Positions 25,152 through 34,882 of a stretch of 64,000 nt of DNA are shown piece by piece. Numbering within the stretch: position 1 is the first letter of the stretch; every line of letters starts with the position of its first letter. The DNA lies in the NCBI GenBank assembly GCA_934621295.1, contig CAKTVB010000001.1:248001-312000 (forward strand), written 5' to 3'. This DNA is from an uncultured Collinsella sp. GTDB taxonomy: Bacteria; Actinomycetota; Coriobacteriia; Coriobacteriales; Coriobacteriaceae. Position numbers and translations under genes: made by a program. The notes under the pieces are model-generated. The model had not been told where the DNA came from, searched no databases, and was given only the letters and a program-made list of their open reading frames with translations.

Positions 25152-25269
25152 GGGTAACTTCCTTTCAGTCACCGATAGTATGCCACTATCGTCAAACGAA
25201 TGGGTGAGGAGGATGGTGGCTTGTATCCGCGCGTGGGGAAACGCGGGGCACGTCGCAGGTGGCGCAGAG

Positions 25270-26046
25270 TTAGTAGCTCACCTGGCAGGGGATGCCAAGC
25301 TTGCGTACACGTGCGGCGATAGCGTCGAGGACTTCGGCAGGAGCTTTGAGGAGGCCTTTTGCAGGGGTCTCGCGCGCGACGGTGTAGATGGTGACCGCCT
25401 GTGGGCGAATGCGGGCCAGGGCGTCGAGCCACGGGTTCACGTAGGCGTCGCCGGTGTTATCCATATCATGTCCTTGCCAGGTCCCCGTGAGGAACATCGT
25501 TTGGATGATCACGTGTCCGGCAAAGCTGGCGAAGGTATCGATCTGATGCTCCACGTCGTATGCGGCGACAGGTTGGTCGATACGCTGGATATAGTCGGCG
25601 TCGACCGTATCGAGCTTGAGGATGTTGTCGTCTACGAGCATGAGGGCGTCGTACACGGCGGGGCGGTCGGCGCGCGTGCCATTGGAGAGCACGGCGATCT
25701 TGGTCGTTGGCGCAAGCTCGTCGCGCAAGCGCACGGCCCCGGCAACTGCCTGGGGGAACTCCGGTGCCGCCGTGGGCTCGCCGTTGCCGGCAAAGGTGAT
25801 CACATCGGGTAGCTCGCCTGCAGCAGCCATCTTGCGAAGGCGCGCTTCGAGCGCGGTGAGAACGGTTGCGGCGTCGTTGTACTCCTCATGGCAGGGACGG
25901 TCGGCATTGAATCCGTTTTCGCAGTAGATGCAATCGAAGGTGCAGATCTTTCCCGAGGCGGGCATCATGTTGACGCCAAGCGAGAGCCCCAGGCGCCGGC
26001 TGCGCACGGGGCCAAAAAGCGGGCTGTCATTCAAAAACGTGGACAT
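25270..26046 (-). CDS. Radical SAM protein
   Basis: A 258-residue radical S-adenosylmethionine protein. The iron-sulfur motif is CTFDCIYC, a CxxxCxxC cluster; the SAM-binding GNGEP motif (TFAGNGEPTAAPEF) follows as in this superfamily. No second Fe-S cysteine cluster is evident at the C-terminus. The group is commonly labelled radical SAM or wyosine-like protein with unknown substrate. GGAAGGA at 26054-26060 (plus strand as TCCTTCC) sets the ATG at 26046. A longer frame to 26295 is rejected because its extra residues are arginine-rich shadow sequence. It lies between map and a C26 peptidase gene, all on the reverse strand. Confidence 0.88.
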   Translation of the reverse strand: MSTFLNDSPLFGPVRSRRLGLSLGVNMMPASGKICTFDCIYCENGFNADRPCHEEYNDAATVLTALEARLRKMAAAGELPDVITFAGNGEPTAAPEFPQAVAGAVRLRDELAPTTKIAVLSNGTRADRPAVYDALMLVDDNILKLDTVDADYIQRIDQPVAAYDVEHQIDTFASFAGHVIIQTMFLTGTWQGHDMDNTGDAYVNPWLDALARIRPQAVTIYTVARETPAKGLLKAPAEVLDAIAARVRKLGIPCQVSY

Positions 26047-26096
26047 CGAATCATCCTTCCCGGGGCGTTGCCGTGACGCCGCATGCGCAACCATGG

Positions 26097-26864
26097 CTAC
26101 ACTGTCTGGCCGGCGGCAGCGGCAACAAAGGCCTGCCACAGCTTGAAATCGCTTTCGATGGTGTGCCACGTGTACTCGGGGTGCCACTGCACGCCAACGC
26201 AGAACGGCTGGCCCTCGACTTCGATAGCTTCGGGCATGCCGTCGGTCGCGCGTGCGACAAGACGGGTGTGAGACCCTACCTTCTCGACGCAGCAATGGTG
26301 CGCTGAGTTGGTTTGGACAAGCGTGCGGCCTTCGAGTGCGCGGCAGAGAAGCGAGTCGGGCTCAACCTCCACCGGGTGACAGGGCTCGGTGAGCGAGTGC
26401 GCATGACGCCACTGCGCCATGCCCTGGCAAGGCTTTACGTGGGGCACATCCATGCAAAGGGTTCCCCCGGTTGCGACGTTGAGCAGCTGCATGCCGCGGC
26501 AGGTGGTGAACAGCGGCTTTTTCTGCGCGAGCACCTCGCGCACCAGGCGGAACTCAAAGCAGTCGCGAATCTCACAGCAAAGCGTCGGGTCGTATGGGTC
26601 GGCCACTCCCCAGCGCTTGGGATTCACATCCGGGCCGCCGGGGATGGCAAAGCCGTCGGCCATTTCCACATAGCGTTTGATGACCGCATCGTCGTCGGTG
26701 AGTGACATTAGCATCGGCAGCCCGCCTGCGGCCAGAATCGCATCCATGAACACGGTGGCGATGCTTTCGTTGGGCGAGAGGGTCTCGCATCCTACGACGT
26801 GGCCTTCTTCCCAGCGCGGGGCGACCAAGATGAGCGGACGTTTGCATTCGAGGGTATTTTGCAT
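26097..26864 (-). CDS. Peptidase C26 / gamma-glutamyl-GABA hydrolase-like amidotransferase
   Basis: A class I glutamine-amidotransferase-fold hydrolase, 255 residues. The nucleophile is the cysteine in TTCRGMQLLNVATGG, with the catalytic histidine and glutamate in GVQWHPEY. The N-terminal half carries DGFAIPGGPDVNP, the oxyanion region. The family splits gamma-glutamyl bonds (PuuD type, or anti-folate gamma-glutamyl hydrolase type). It lies directly downstream of the amino-acid ABC importer on the same strand, separated by a hairpin, so it may process imported gamma-glutamyl compounds; this is inference. The start is uncertain: ATG 26864 lacks a strong ribosome site and a TTG at 26888 is possible. 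Confidence 0.85.
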   Translation of the reverse strand: MQNTLECKRPLILVAPRWEEGHVVGCETLSPNESIATVFMDAILAAGGLPMLMSLTDDDAVIKRYVEMADGFAIPGGPDVNPKRWGVADPYDPTLCCEIRDCFEFRLVREVLAQKKPLFTTCRGMQLLNVATGGTLCMDVPHVKPCQGMAQWRHAHSLTEPCHPVEVEPDSLLCRALEGRTLVQTNSAHHCCVEKVGSHTRLVARATDGMPEAIEVEGQPFCVGVQWHPEYTWHTIESDFKLWQAFVAAAAGQTV

Positions 26865-26909
26865 AAGACGGCTTTCGTGGTGGGGCAATGTGTCAGGTTC
26901 ATTTGCCGC

Positions 26910-26948
26910 GGTGTCGTTGGGGTACAGCAGGGGCGCAGCAACGACACC
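26910..26948 (-). terminator. Hairpin after the amino-acid ABC operon
   Basis: GGTGTCGTTG (26910-26919) pairs with CAACGACACC (26939-26948). It lies just past the ATPase stop on the reverse strand. No clear T-run is seen, so its efficiency is uncertain. Confidence 0.5.
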
Positions 26949-26972
26949 TGACGTCGCGCTGTGCCCGGAGGG

Positions 26973-27728
<756 letters not shown>

Positions 27729-27750
27729 ATCGCGTTCCACCTTTGTTCGG

Positions 27751-28584
27751 CTAGCGGATGATCTTTACGCCCAGGCGGTGCGAGACGTAGATACTTGCCT
27801 GGTTGATGGCGTAGTTGATGAGGATATAGATGATGGCGATGGTGAAGTAGACCGAGACAAGCGCGTCGTAGTTGGTGATGAGTACGCGCGCATTTTGCAT
27901 CAGGTCGGGGTAGCTCACCACGTATGCCACCGTGGTGTCCTTGACTACCACGACGAGCTGCGAGATGAGAGAGGGGATGACGAAGCGGATGGCTTGGGGC
28001 AACACGATCTTAAGCGTGGTGCGCAGGGGCGACATTCCCAGCGAGAGCGCTGCCTCGATTTGGCCCTTTGGCACGGCGTTGACGCCTGCGCGAAAGACCT
28101 CGGCAAGTACGCCCGAGGCGGCAAGCGCTACCGGCAAGGTGAGCATCCAGAAGGAAGACATCTTGATGCCGTATTGGGGCACGATCAAGAAGAAGAAATA
28201 GATGAGCAGGAGGCTCGGCAGGCTACGGAAGAATTCGGTGATCACGCGGCAGACGGCGGAGAGAACCTTGAGGTGCGAGATGCGCCCTAGCATGAGCAGG
28301 AGACCCAATGCAAGGGCGATGGCCCCTGCGGTGAGTGCTACGCGCACCGTGCCGGCAAAGCCTTGGAGTAGGAATTTCCAGGTCGTTGCCTTGGCGAAGA
28401 AGGTCCAGTAGCGCGGTGCGAACTGACCGGTGATGTAGAAGCGGTATCCGATGGCAGCAAGTGCCGCGACGACCAGAATAAGCGAGATAGCCGTGGCGAT
28501 GCGCACGCGACGACGCGTGCGTGGGCCGGGTGCTTCGTAGAGGGCGTCGCGCACGGAGCGCGATGCGGGTGCGGATGTACTCAT
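27751..28584 (-). CDS. Amino-acid ABC transporter permease (second)
   Basis: Inner-membrane permease of the HisM/GlnP family, 277 residues. A long cytoplasmic N-terminus of about 28 residues is followed by a first helix (AISLILVVAALAAIGYRF) and a five-helix core. The EAA loop that contacts the ATPase reads EAALSLGMSPLRTTLKIVLPQA. Its start overlaps the stop of the preceding permease gene by 4 bases (ATGA), showing translational coupling. Two different permeases suggest a heterodimeric channel. Confidence 0.92.
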   Translation of the reverse strand: MSTSAPASRSVRDALYEAPGPRTRRRVRIATAISLILVVAALAAIGYRFYITGQFAPRYWTFFAKATTWKFLLQGFAGTVRVALTAGAIALALGLLLMLGRISHLKVLSAVCRVITEFFRSLPSLLLIYFFFLIVPQYGIKMSSFWMLTLPVALAASGVLAEVFRAGVNAVPKGQIEAALSLGMSPLRTTLKIVLPQAIRFVIPSLISQLVVVVKDTTVAYVVSYPDLMQNARVLITNYDALVSVYFTIAIIYILINYAINQASIYVSHRLGVKIIR

Positions 28585-29240
28585 CGGTAAATCCTCACCT
28601 TCTTATCGATGCGGTTGCCAACGGCACCAATTACCAGGGCCGTTCCTGCATACCCAATAGCCGAGATGAGGAAGGCGAGGATGCCGCCGGTGACGCGCGT
28701 GTTGACATAGGAAACCACACCGGTGAGCTCGGTGGGATTGAGCGGCACCTGGCTGCCGAGGGCGGTGGTGAGCATGACGGCGATCAGCAGGTTGGTCATG
28801 GGCAGCACGCATGAGCGCAGCGCCTGCGGGATCACGATGCGGCGCAAGATCTTGCCAAACGAGAGCCCAAGGGCACGCGCGGCTTCGATCTGGCCGGCGC
28901 TCACGGTGTTGATGCCGCTCATGAAGTTCTCGGAACCAAAGGCGGAACCCAGAAGCACGGTGGTGACCACCACGCATACGCGATAGTCGAGCACCACGCG
29001 CAGGCTGGGCAGCGCATACACCACGATAATCAGGAGCGCGACGCCAGGGATGTTACGAAAGATCTGCACATAGAGGTCTCCCGCCACGCGCAAGGGGCGC
29101 ATCGGCGAGACGCGCATGACAGTGATGCCTACGGCGATAATCATCACTAGCGCAAACGATTCAATCGTCATAAGCCAGGTGGTCAGAAGCGCCCGAAGGT
29201 AGTTTTGACCATATAGGGAAAGAAGCTCGGTGAGCCCCAT
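28581..29240 (-). CDS. Amino-acid ABC transporter permease (first)
   Basis: HisQ/GlnP-type permease of 219 residues with about five membrane helices. The conserved EAA loop is EAARALGLSFGKILRRIVIPQA. A longer frame starts at 29282, but GAGGAG seven bases before ATG 29240 and the usual family N-terminus (GLTELLSLYGQNYLRALLTT) favour the shorter form. It is preceded by the hairpin at 29262-29292, which separates it from the binding-protein gene. Confidence 0.92.
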   Translation of the reverse strand: MGLTELLSLYGQNYLRALLTTWLMTIESFALVMIIAVGITVMRVSPMRPLRVAGDLYVQIFRNIPGVALLIIVVYALPSLRVVLDYRVCVVVTTVLLGSAFGSENFMSGINTVSAGQIEAARALGLSFGKILRRIVIPQALRSCVLPMTNLLIAVMLTTALGSQVPLNPTELTGVVSYVNTRVTGGILAFLISAIGYAGTALVIGAVGNRIDKKVRIYR

Positions 29241-29261
29241 CGGTATCTCCTCAACGATAAC

Positions 29262-29292
29262 GGGGCCTTCCACGCGTGACATGGAAGGCCCC
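29262..29292 (-). terminator. Intra-operon hairpin after the binding-protein gene
   Basis: GGGGCCTTCCA (29262-29272) pairs perfectly with TGGAAGGCCCC (29282-29292). There is no T-run. In the same place other importer operons carry a stabilising or attenuating stem that keeps binding-protein message in excess of permease message. Confidence 0.6.
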
Positions 29293-29382
29293 GATGCATA
29301 CCCGTGTTCTGCAGTCTAGCAAAACCGTACGCGTTGAGCGCGCACGGCGGTGCCATGTGTCCTACAGATTACGTGTGAACTC

Positions 29383-30375
29383 TTACGCTCCGAGTGCGGG
29401 CGGGTTGGGGGCGTCTGCGATATCGGCGCGGTCGCCAATGCAGATCTTCCAGAGGTTGGCCCAGGTTCCGTCGTCCTCGATCTTCTGGAGGAAGTCGTTG
29501 ACAAACTGGACGCCGTCGGAATCCTTGGGCAAGCCGATGCCGTACTGGTCCTCGGGGCCAAACGGGTCGCCGGCAAGACGGTACTTGTTGGGGTTGCGCA
29601 CCATGCTGCCCATCTGCATCGTGCTGTCGATCACATAAGCGTCGACACGACCCTGTTCAAGGGCCTTGCGGGCCTCCTCGTCGGTCTTGAACTCCTGGAG
29701 CGTGGCGTCGGGGGCAACATCGGCGACGATCTGGGGGCCGGTGGAGCCGGACTGCACGGCAACGGTCTTGCCGGCGAGGTCGTCCACGCTCTTGATGTCC
29801 TCTTTATCGGCCATCGTGAGGATGGACTGCTGGGTGGTGTAGTACGGACCTGCGAAGGAGATGACCTTCTTGCGGTCGTCGGTGATGGAGTAGGTGGCAA
29901 AGACGACGTCGACTTGGTCGTTTTGGAGCACGGACTCGCGGGTGTCGGAGGTCACCTGGGTATTGTCGATCTTGGTCTCGTCGCCAACGATATAGCGGGC
30001 GAGCAGCTGGGAGAGGCCGGCGTCAAAGCCGCGCAGGACATTGTCCTCCTCGTTGAGCTGGCTGAACAGCAGGGAGGTCTGCACGCCTCCCACGCGCAGG
30101 GTGCCGGCTTCTGCCACGGCGGAGGCCCAGGTGCTGCCGGCGATGGCGGAGGCATCCGCCACGGCGCCGGAGGCGATCAACTCATCGTAGGCCTTGGTGT
30201 CCATAGCCACGGCCTGCTCCTCGGTAGCAGAGTCGGCGCTGGTGCTACCGGCAGGGGCATCGCTGTCGCTGCAGCCGGCAAGGCCCAGGCCAGCGATGGC
30301 TGCTGCGGTGGCGCCGGTGGCTGCCAAGAAACCGCGGCGGGAAACATTGAGGGAATTCGAGAGGTTGCTCATCGT
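29383..30375 (-). CDS. Amino-acid ABC transporter substrate-binding lipoprotein
   Basis: Solute-binding protein family 3 component of the importer, 330 residues. The signal region combines a twin-arginine motif (SRRGFLAATGA) with a lipobox ending GLGLAGC, so it is probably exported folded or partly folded and anchored by a lipid. The mature part begins with a Ser/Asp/Ala-rich linker. The core has DVVFATYSITDDRKKVISFAGPYY and VDDLAGKTVAVQSGSTG, typical of binding proteins for polar amino acids. ATG 30375 has GAAAGGA upstream. It is first in the operon and would be its most abundant product. The exact ligand is unknown. Confidence 0.93.
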   Translation of the reverse strand, partial: TMSNLSNSLNVSRRGFLAATGATAAAIAGLGLAGCSDSDAPAGSTSADSATEEQAVAMDTKAYDELIASGAVADASAIAGSTWASAVAEAGTLRVGGVQTSLLFSQLNEEDNVLRGFDAGLSQLLARYIVGDETKIDNTQVTSDTRESVLQNDQVDVVFATYSITDDRKKVISFAGPYYTTQQSILTMADKEDIKSVDDLAGKTVAVQSGSTGPQIVADVAPDATLQEFKTDEEARKALEQGRVDAYVIDSTMQMGSMVRNPNKYRLAGDPFGPEDQYGIGLPKDSDGVQFVNDFLQKIEDDGTWANLWKICIGDRADIADAPNPPALGA

Positions 30376-30503
30376 CTCGTATCCTTTCATTTGAGTAGTG
30401 GTGCAAACAGAGGTGTTTGTACGGTAACCTTAGTTCTATACCCAATAGGTGGGTTAACGATGCACGAAACAAGTTGTTAGCTTTGGCTGTCTTGGAAAAG
30501 AGG

Positions 30504-30536
30504 GCGGCGTGGCGTCTCTTGTCTCCGCCACGCCGC
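30504..30536 (-). terminator. Terminator after the M16C protease gene
   Basis: GCGGCGTGGCG (30504-30514) pairs with CGCCACGCCGC (30526-30536). On the reverse strand the stem is followed by CCTCTTTTCC, and it sits right after the protease stop codon. Confidence 0.75.
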
Positions 30537-30542
30537 TGCGTG

Positions 30543-33533
30543 CTACCTCAAAAGGTCGATGGGGGTGAGGCCTGCCGCGCTTGCCTCGATAATCTCGCGT
30601 CCGCCAAAGACGCAGACGGGGGCCTCGGCGGCGACGCGCTCGATGTCGTCTGCCAGGGCGCGGACCTTCTCGGGTGTGGCCGAGAGCATGGCGAGGCGAC
30701 GGCTCTCGCGCCAGTCCACCGGGCGCTTGGCAAAGAACTCGCCGTCTTGGCGACGAGCCAGGCCATAGGGCTTCGCGGGTGCGTCGTGGCTCGAGACGCA
30801 CGAGACGATAAAGCCCTCGAAGACCTCGGGTGCGGGGTCAAACGAGCGCAACCATGCGCCGGCGTGGCCGATCCGCTCGAGCGAGGGGTCGATGGCGGGA
30901 TCGCGATAGGTGTAGAACGCCAGCTGGCGGTCGGCGGCACAGCGGAAGCCGCAGCCGTAGGCGCCGCCCTTCACACGAATCTCGTTCCATAGATAGTCGA
31001 ACGAGAGGGCGCCAGCGGCGACGCCCCAGGTGCCGTCAACGGTAATGCCCAGACGGCGCGGGTCAACTGCCTTGCCTGCAAAGCACACGTCGCTCGGAAT
31101 GATGAATGCCTCGTTTTTAACGGCGGGCGCAGGAATCTGCAGGTTGATGCTGCCATCGATGCGCTCGCTCAGACCCAGCGTGCCGGCTGCATTCCAATAG
31201 GTGCGATAGTCGTTATCGGAGCCCGTGAAGCTTACGATGGTGCCGTCTGCCACAAAAATGCGCTTTTGCAGGTCGCGCAGCTTGTTGCACAGGTCCTCGG
31301 CACGCTCGTCAAAGTGCTCGACAAGCTCGCGCAGGAAGCGGTAGAAGTCCACACCCGAGAGCTGTTCGGAAAGCACGCCGGCAGACGAGGTATAGGAGTA
31401 GGAGCGCGCGATGGCGGCGCTGTGGCCGTTCATCAAGAAGCGCTGCTCCTGGGCGATGCGCATCTGGGTGATCACATCGCGCATGCGCTCGGTGTCCTCG
31501 AAGAGTGTCTCGCCCCAGACCTCGCGCGGGATTTGGGCAAGCGACTCGATTTTTTCGGAAAGGGCGCCGGCGGAAACGGTGAGCACGGGGCGCACCTTGT
31601 CCCAGGTGCTCTCGCTCACGACCTCGGCGGAAAGGCTCAAAAAGCCCAGGTTGGCGCCAATGTGGCTGTCGAGCTCATCGGCCGTGTGCTGCGTGGTGGG
31701 GAGCCTGCGCATCAGGTTTGCCATGATCGTCACATAAGGCAGCTCGTCAAAGGTCAGATGGCTCAGGTCAAAGTATGCAAGCGCGTAAGCGAGGCCGCGC
31801 GTAGGGATGGCGTGCTTGAGGCAGGGGAGCGGCGTGGTCTCGTCGACGGTGAGCGCGGGCTCGGGGCGGGCGGGACCGATGTCCGAGACATGCAGGCGCG
31901 GCAGGGTGGCGCGGGCCTCGGGCGAGTCTTCGGCCTCCTGGGCTGCGCGCAGGGCCTCGACATCGGCGTCGATGGCGGCGAGCTGTTCGTCGCTTGCTGC
32001 TTCGAGAGCGGCTGCAAGCTCGGTTGTCTCGGGGTCGTCGCCCTCGGACGCCTCTTGGGGCTTGAGCTCTACGAGCGCGCTGTGGTTCGTGTCGAGAACG
32101 AGCTCGCGCAGGAGGTCCTCAAAGTAGCTGCCCGAAAGCTCCTGGCGAAGCTCCTCGTAGACGGGTCCGTACTTGAGGGCAAGGGTTGCAGCATCGTCGT
32201 CGTAGAGCCAGGTAGAGAGGGCGTCGCAGGCGATCACGACACCATCGGCCGTGCCATAGTCGCGCTGGCGCAGATCGAACTCGTTGCCGCAGATTACGGC
32301 TTCCAGACGGTCGCGGGGGATGCCGGCATCCACCAGCTCGCGGGCGCTTTGCTCGATCACCTCGCGCAAGCGGCGGGCAATGTCGGGCTGGGCATTTTGC
32401 AAGATGATGAGCTCATAGGGCTGCAGGCACGCGGCCGAGGTGTAGCTCGTCACGTCTCCGCCCAGGTTCGCCGCGAGGATGGCCTTCTTCATGGGCGCTT
32501 CGTTGGTGCCGAGCAGCGCCTCGAACAGGATGTCTGCTGCGATTACGCGCTTGCGGTCGAGGGCGTCGCCCAGCACATATCCCAGTCCCACGAGGGCGTT
32601 GTCCGGGGTGGTGACCATATCGATACTCGTGTAGTCGCAGACGATGGGCTCCTGGCGAGTGAGCGCGTTGGGGGCACCGGGGGTTGCGGCAGTCTGCGCG
32701 CCGCGTGCAGAGGCGTCATTCGCGCGCGCCTCATCGCAAAGGTAACGTTCGTTTAGGAAGGCCAGGGCGCGCTCGGGGTCGAGGTCGCCGTAGAGCGTGA
32801 TGTAGCTGTTTGCCAGGTTGTAGTGGCGCGCGTGAGTATCCAAGAACTGCTCGTAGGTGAGCGAGGGGATGGCGCGCGGATTGCCGCCTGACTCGCACGA
32901 ATAGGCGGTATCGGGGAACAACGCGCGGTTCATGGCGTTGTCCAGCACGTCCATAGGGTCGGAGAGGGCGCCCTTCATCTCGTTGAATACCACGCCGTTG
33001 TAGCGCAGGCGCTGGGGCGTGCCGTCTTCGGCGCGGTCTAGCTCGTAGTGCCAGCCCTCCTGCTCAAAGATGGTCTTTTTGGTATAGATGGCGGGGTTCA
33101 GCACGGCGTCCATGTACACGTCCATGAGGTTGTACAGGTCTTGCTCGTTGGTGGACGCCACCGGGTAGATGGTTTTGTCGGGGTAGGTCATGGCGTTCAG
33201 GAACGTTTGCATAGAGCTTTTGATGAGGTCGACGAACGGCTCCTTGACGGGGAACTTGGTCGATCCGCACAGCACGGAGTGCTCGAGGATATGGAAGACG
33301 CCCGTGTCGTTTGCCGGCGGGGTTTTGAAGCCAATGGCAAATGCCTTGTTCTCATCCTCGCAGGCAAGGAAAAGCAGGCGTGCTCCGGATGCAGTATGGG
33401 AGAGGACGTAAGCCTCGGCGTCCAGCTCGTCGACGGTCTCGGCGTTCTTGACGGTAAAACCGCTCATCGTGACGCCGGGGACGAGGATTTTGGCGGCGCG
33501 CTCGCGGGCGCTTATTGATTCGGTTGAGGGCAT
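30543..33533 (-). CDS. M16C insulinase-type metalloprotease (PreP-like)
   Basis: A large zinc peptidase of 996 residues, the length of the single-chain M16C class that closes as two halves around short peptides. The inverted zinc motif HxxEH is in FHILEHSVLCGS, with a downstream glutamate as third ligand in the NEQDLYNLMDVYMDAVLNP region. The second half is catalytically inactive, as expected. PreP homologues degrade targeting peptides in organelles; bacterial members are probably cytoplasmic oligopeptidases. The M at 33533 follows GGAGGCACC and is chosen over the longer frame to 33608. It has an unusual acidic, Gln/Asp-rich segment in the linker (EASEGDDPETTELAAAL area). Confidence 0.9.
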   Translation of the reverse strand: MPSTESISARERAAKILVPGVTMSGFTVKNAETVDELDAEAYVLSHTASGARLLFLACEDENKAFAIGFKTPPANDTGVFHILEHSVLCGSTKFPVKEPFVDLIKSSMQTFLNAMTYPDKTIYPVASTNEQDLYNLMDVYMDAVLNPAIYTKKTIFEQEGWHYELDRAEDGTPQRLRYNGVVFNEMKGALSDPMDVLDNAMNRALFPDTAYSCESGGNPRAIPSLTYEQFLDTHARHYNLANSYITLYGDLDPERALAFLNERYLCDEARANDASARGAQTAATPGAPNALTRQEPIVCDYTSIDMVTTPDNALVGLGYVLGDALDRKRVIAADILFEALLGTNEAPMKKAILAANLGGDVTSYTSAACLQPYELIILQNAQPDIARRLREVIEQSARELVDAGIPRDRLEAVICGNEFDLRQRDYGTADGVVIACDALSTWLYDDDAATLALKYGPVYEELRQELSGSYFEDLLRELVLDTNHSALVELKPQEASEGDDPETTELAAALEAASDEQLAAIDADVEALRAAQEAEDSPEARATLPRLHVSDIGPARPEPALTVDETTPLPCLKHAIPTRGLAYALAYFDLSHLTFDELPYVTIMANLMRRLPTTQHTADELDSHIGANLGFLSLSAEVVSESTWDKVRPVLTVSAGALSEKIESLAQIPREVWGETLFEDTERMRDVITQMRIAQEQRFLMNGHSAAIARSYSYTSSAGVLSEQLSGVDFYRFLRELVEHFDERAEDLCNKLRDLQKRIFVADGTIVSFTGSDNDYRTYWNAAGTLGLSERIDGSINLQIPAPAVKNEAFIIPSDVCFAGKAVDPRRLGITVDGTWGVAAGALSFDYLWNEIRVKGGAYGCGFRCAADRQLAFYTYRDPAIDPSLERIGHAGAWLRSFDPAPEVFEGFIVSCVSSHDAPAKPYGLARRQDGEFFAKRPVDWRESRRLAMLSATPEKVRALADDIERVAAEAPVCVFGGREIIEASAAGLTPIDLLR

Positions 33534-33784
33534 GGTGCCTCCATGAGTCGTGGTGAAGATGTGCTGTGCCCTTTTATACCCCCAAGTGCGCGTGCACGTC
33601 ACGGGCATTCAGGCGGCATTTGGGGAGCGCATACTCTATTTAAGTGCAGTACCTGCGAAAACGTTGAAATTTGGTACGGGACGAACGCTCGGTTTCGGCG
33701 TTTAGTGGGGTAAGGTTATACGAGTGCGGCGTGCCGTTAGAGCCTTTGTCGCGCAGAAATAGAGTGATGATCGCGCGAAGGGGT

Positions 33785-34774
33785 ATGCACGTGGGCGTGC
33801 CGGCAGGGCAAACACAGCAAGAGAAGGTATCGAATGGAACCGATGCGGCGTCGCGTAAACAGCGTCGCGCTTGGCGTGATCGCCTGAATAGCCGCGAATC
33901 GCGCAAGACGTTCATAGGCGTGCTCGCTACGCTGGCGGGCGCATGCCTTTGGGGATTCTCGGGCACTTCGGCAAGCATGCTGTTCGACGTCTATCACGTG
34001 GATACGCTCTGGCTGCTCTCCGTTCGTCAGATTTTCGCCGGTTTGCTGTTCATGGTGCTTATTGCCTTTACTGCACGCGACCGTTTCGTGCGCTTGTGGA
34101 CTAACCCAGCCCATATTCGCACACAGCTGCTTTTTACTCTGTTCGGCCTTTTTGCCAATCAGCTGTTCTATCTAATCGCCATCCGTCTTACCAATGCGGG
34201 CACGGCAACGGTTTTGCAATGCCTCGAGTTAATTATCGTCATGGCGGTCACCTGCGTGCGCCAAACGCGCCGGCCGCGTAAGCGCGAACTTGCGGGTTTG
34301 GTGCTGGCCTTGCTGGGTACCTTCCTCATCGCTACCGGCGGTGACATCTCGACGCTCGCCATCTCGCCCGCGGGTCTTATCGCCGGTTTGCTAACCGCGG
34401 TTTTTGCAGCGGCGACGGTTATGATTCCTGCGAACTTGCTGCCTGAGTATGGCTCTCCGGTGGTTACGGGCTCGGCCATGATGCTTTCGGGCATCATTAC
34501 CTGCACGTTTGTACAGCCTTGGAACAATGCCCCCGCACTCGACGTTGCGGGCATCGAGGCCCTGGTAGTCTTTATCGTAGCTGGCTCGTTCTTGTCCTAT
34601 ATGCTTTATATGCAGGGCGTCAAGGACCTGGGTGGCATGCGCGCGAGCATGATCGCCACGGTGGAGCCTGTCTCCGCGGCGGTGACGAGCGCCATCCTTC
34701 TGGGCGTGGCCTTCTCCGGCGCTGACATCGCGGGTTTTGCCGCGATCATCATCATGGTGTTCCTAACGGTATAA
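33785..34774 (+). CDS. EamA/DMT-family transporter
   Basis: A ten-helix membrane transporter of the drug/metabolite superfamily. Two EamA repeats are visible: TFIGVLATLAGACLWGFSG begins the first, SPAGLIAGLLTAVFAAATV the second, and the GGMRASMIATVEPVSAAV motif near the end is characteristic. The substrate is unknown. About 45 polar residues precede the first helix. The start is uncertain: ATG 33785 has GAAGG only 3 bases upstream, and ATG 33767 or the frame from 33671 are alternatives. It is divergent from the M16C gene. Confidence 0.85.
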   Translation: MHVGVPAGQTQQEKVSNGTDAASRKQRRAWRDRLNSRESRKTFIGVLATLAGACLWGFSGTSASMLFDVYHVDTLWLLSVRQIFAGLLFMVLIAFTARDRFVRLWTNPAHIRTQLLFTLFGLFANQLFYLIAIRLTNAGTATVLQCLELIIVMAVTCVRQTRRPRKRELAGLVLALLGTFLIATGGDISTLAISPAGLIAGLLTAVFAAATVMIPANLLPEYGSPVVTGSAMMLSGIITCTFVQPWNNAPALDVAGIEALVVFIVAGSFLSYMLYMQGVKDLGGMRASMIATVEPVSAAVTSAILLGVAFSGADIAGFAAIIIMVFLTV

Positions 34775-34817
34775 GAAGCGGTTTCTGGAAGCGTTTCGGC
34801 TTCCCGCAGCATAAAAA

Positions 34818-34850
34818 CACCCGCGCAGGACATGGGTCCATGCGCGGGCG
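34818..34850 (-). terminator. Terminator after the SPFH gene
   Basis: CACCCGCGCA (34818-34827) pairs with TGCGCGGGCG (34841-34850). On the reverse strand the stem is followed by GTTTTTATG. It probably ends both convergent transcripts. Confidence 0.8.
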
Positions 34851-34882
34851 TAAAAGGGCATACGCCGATGTGACAGTGGGCG

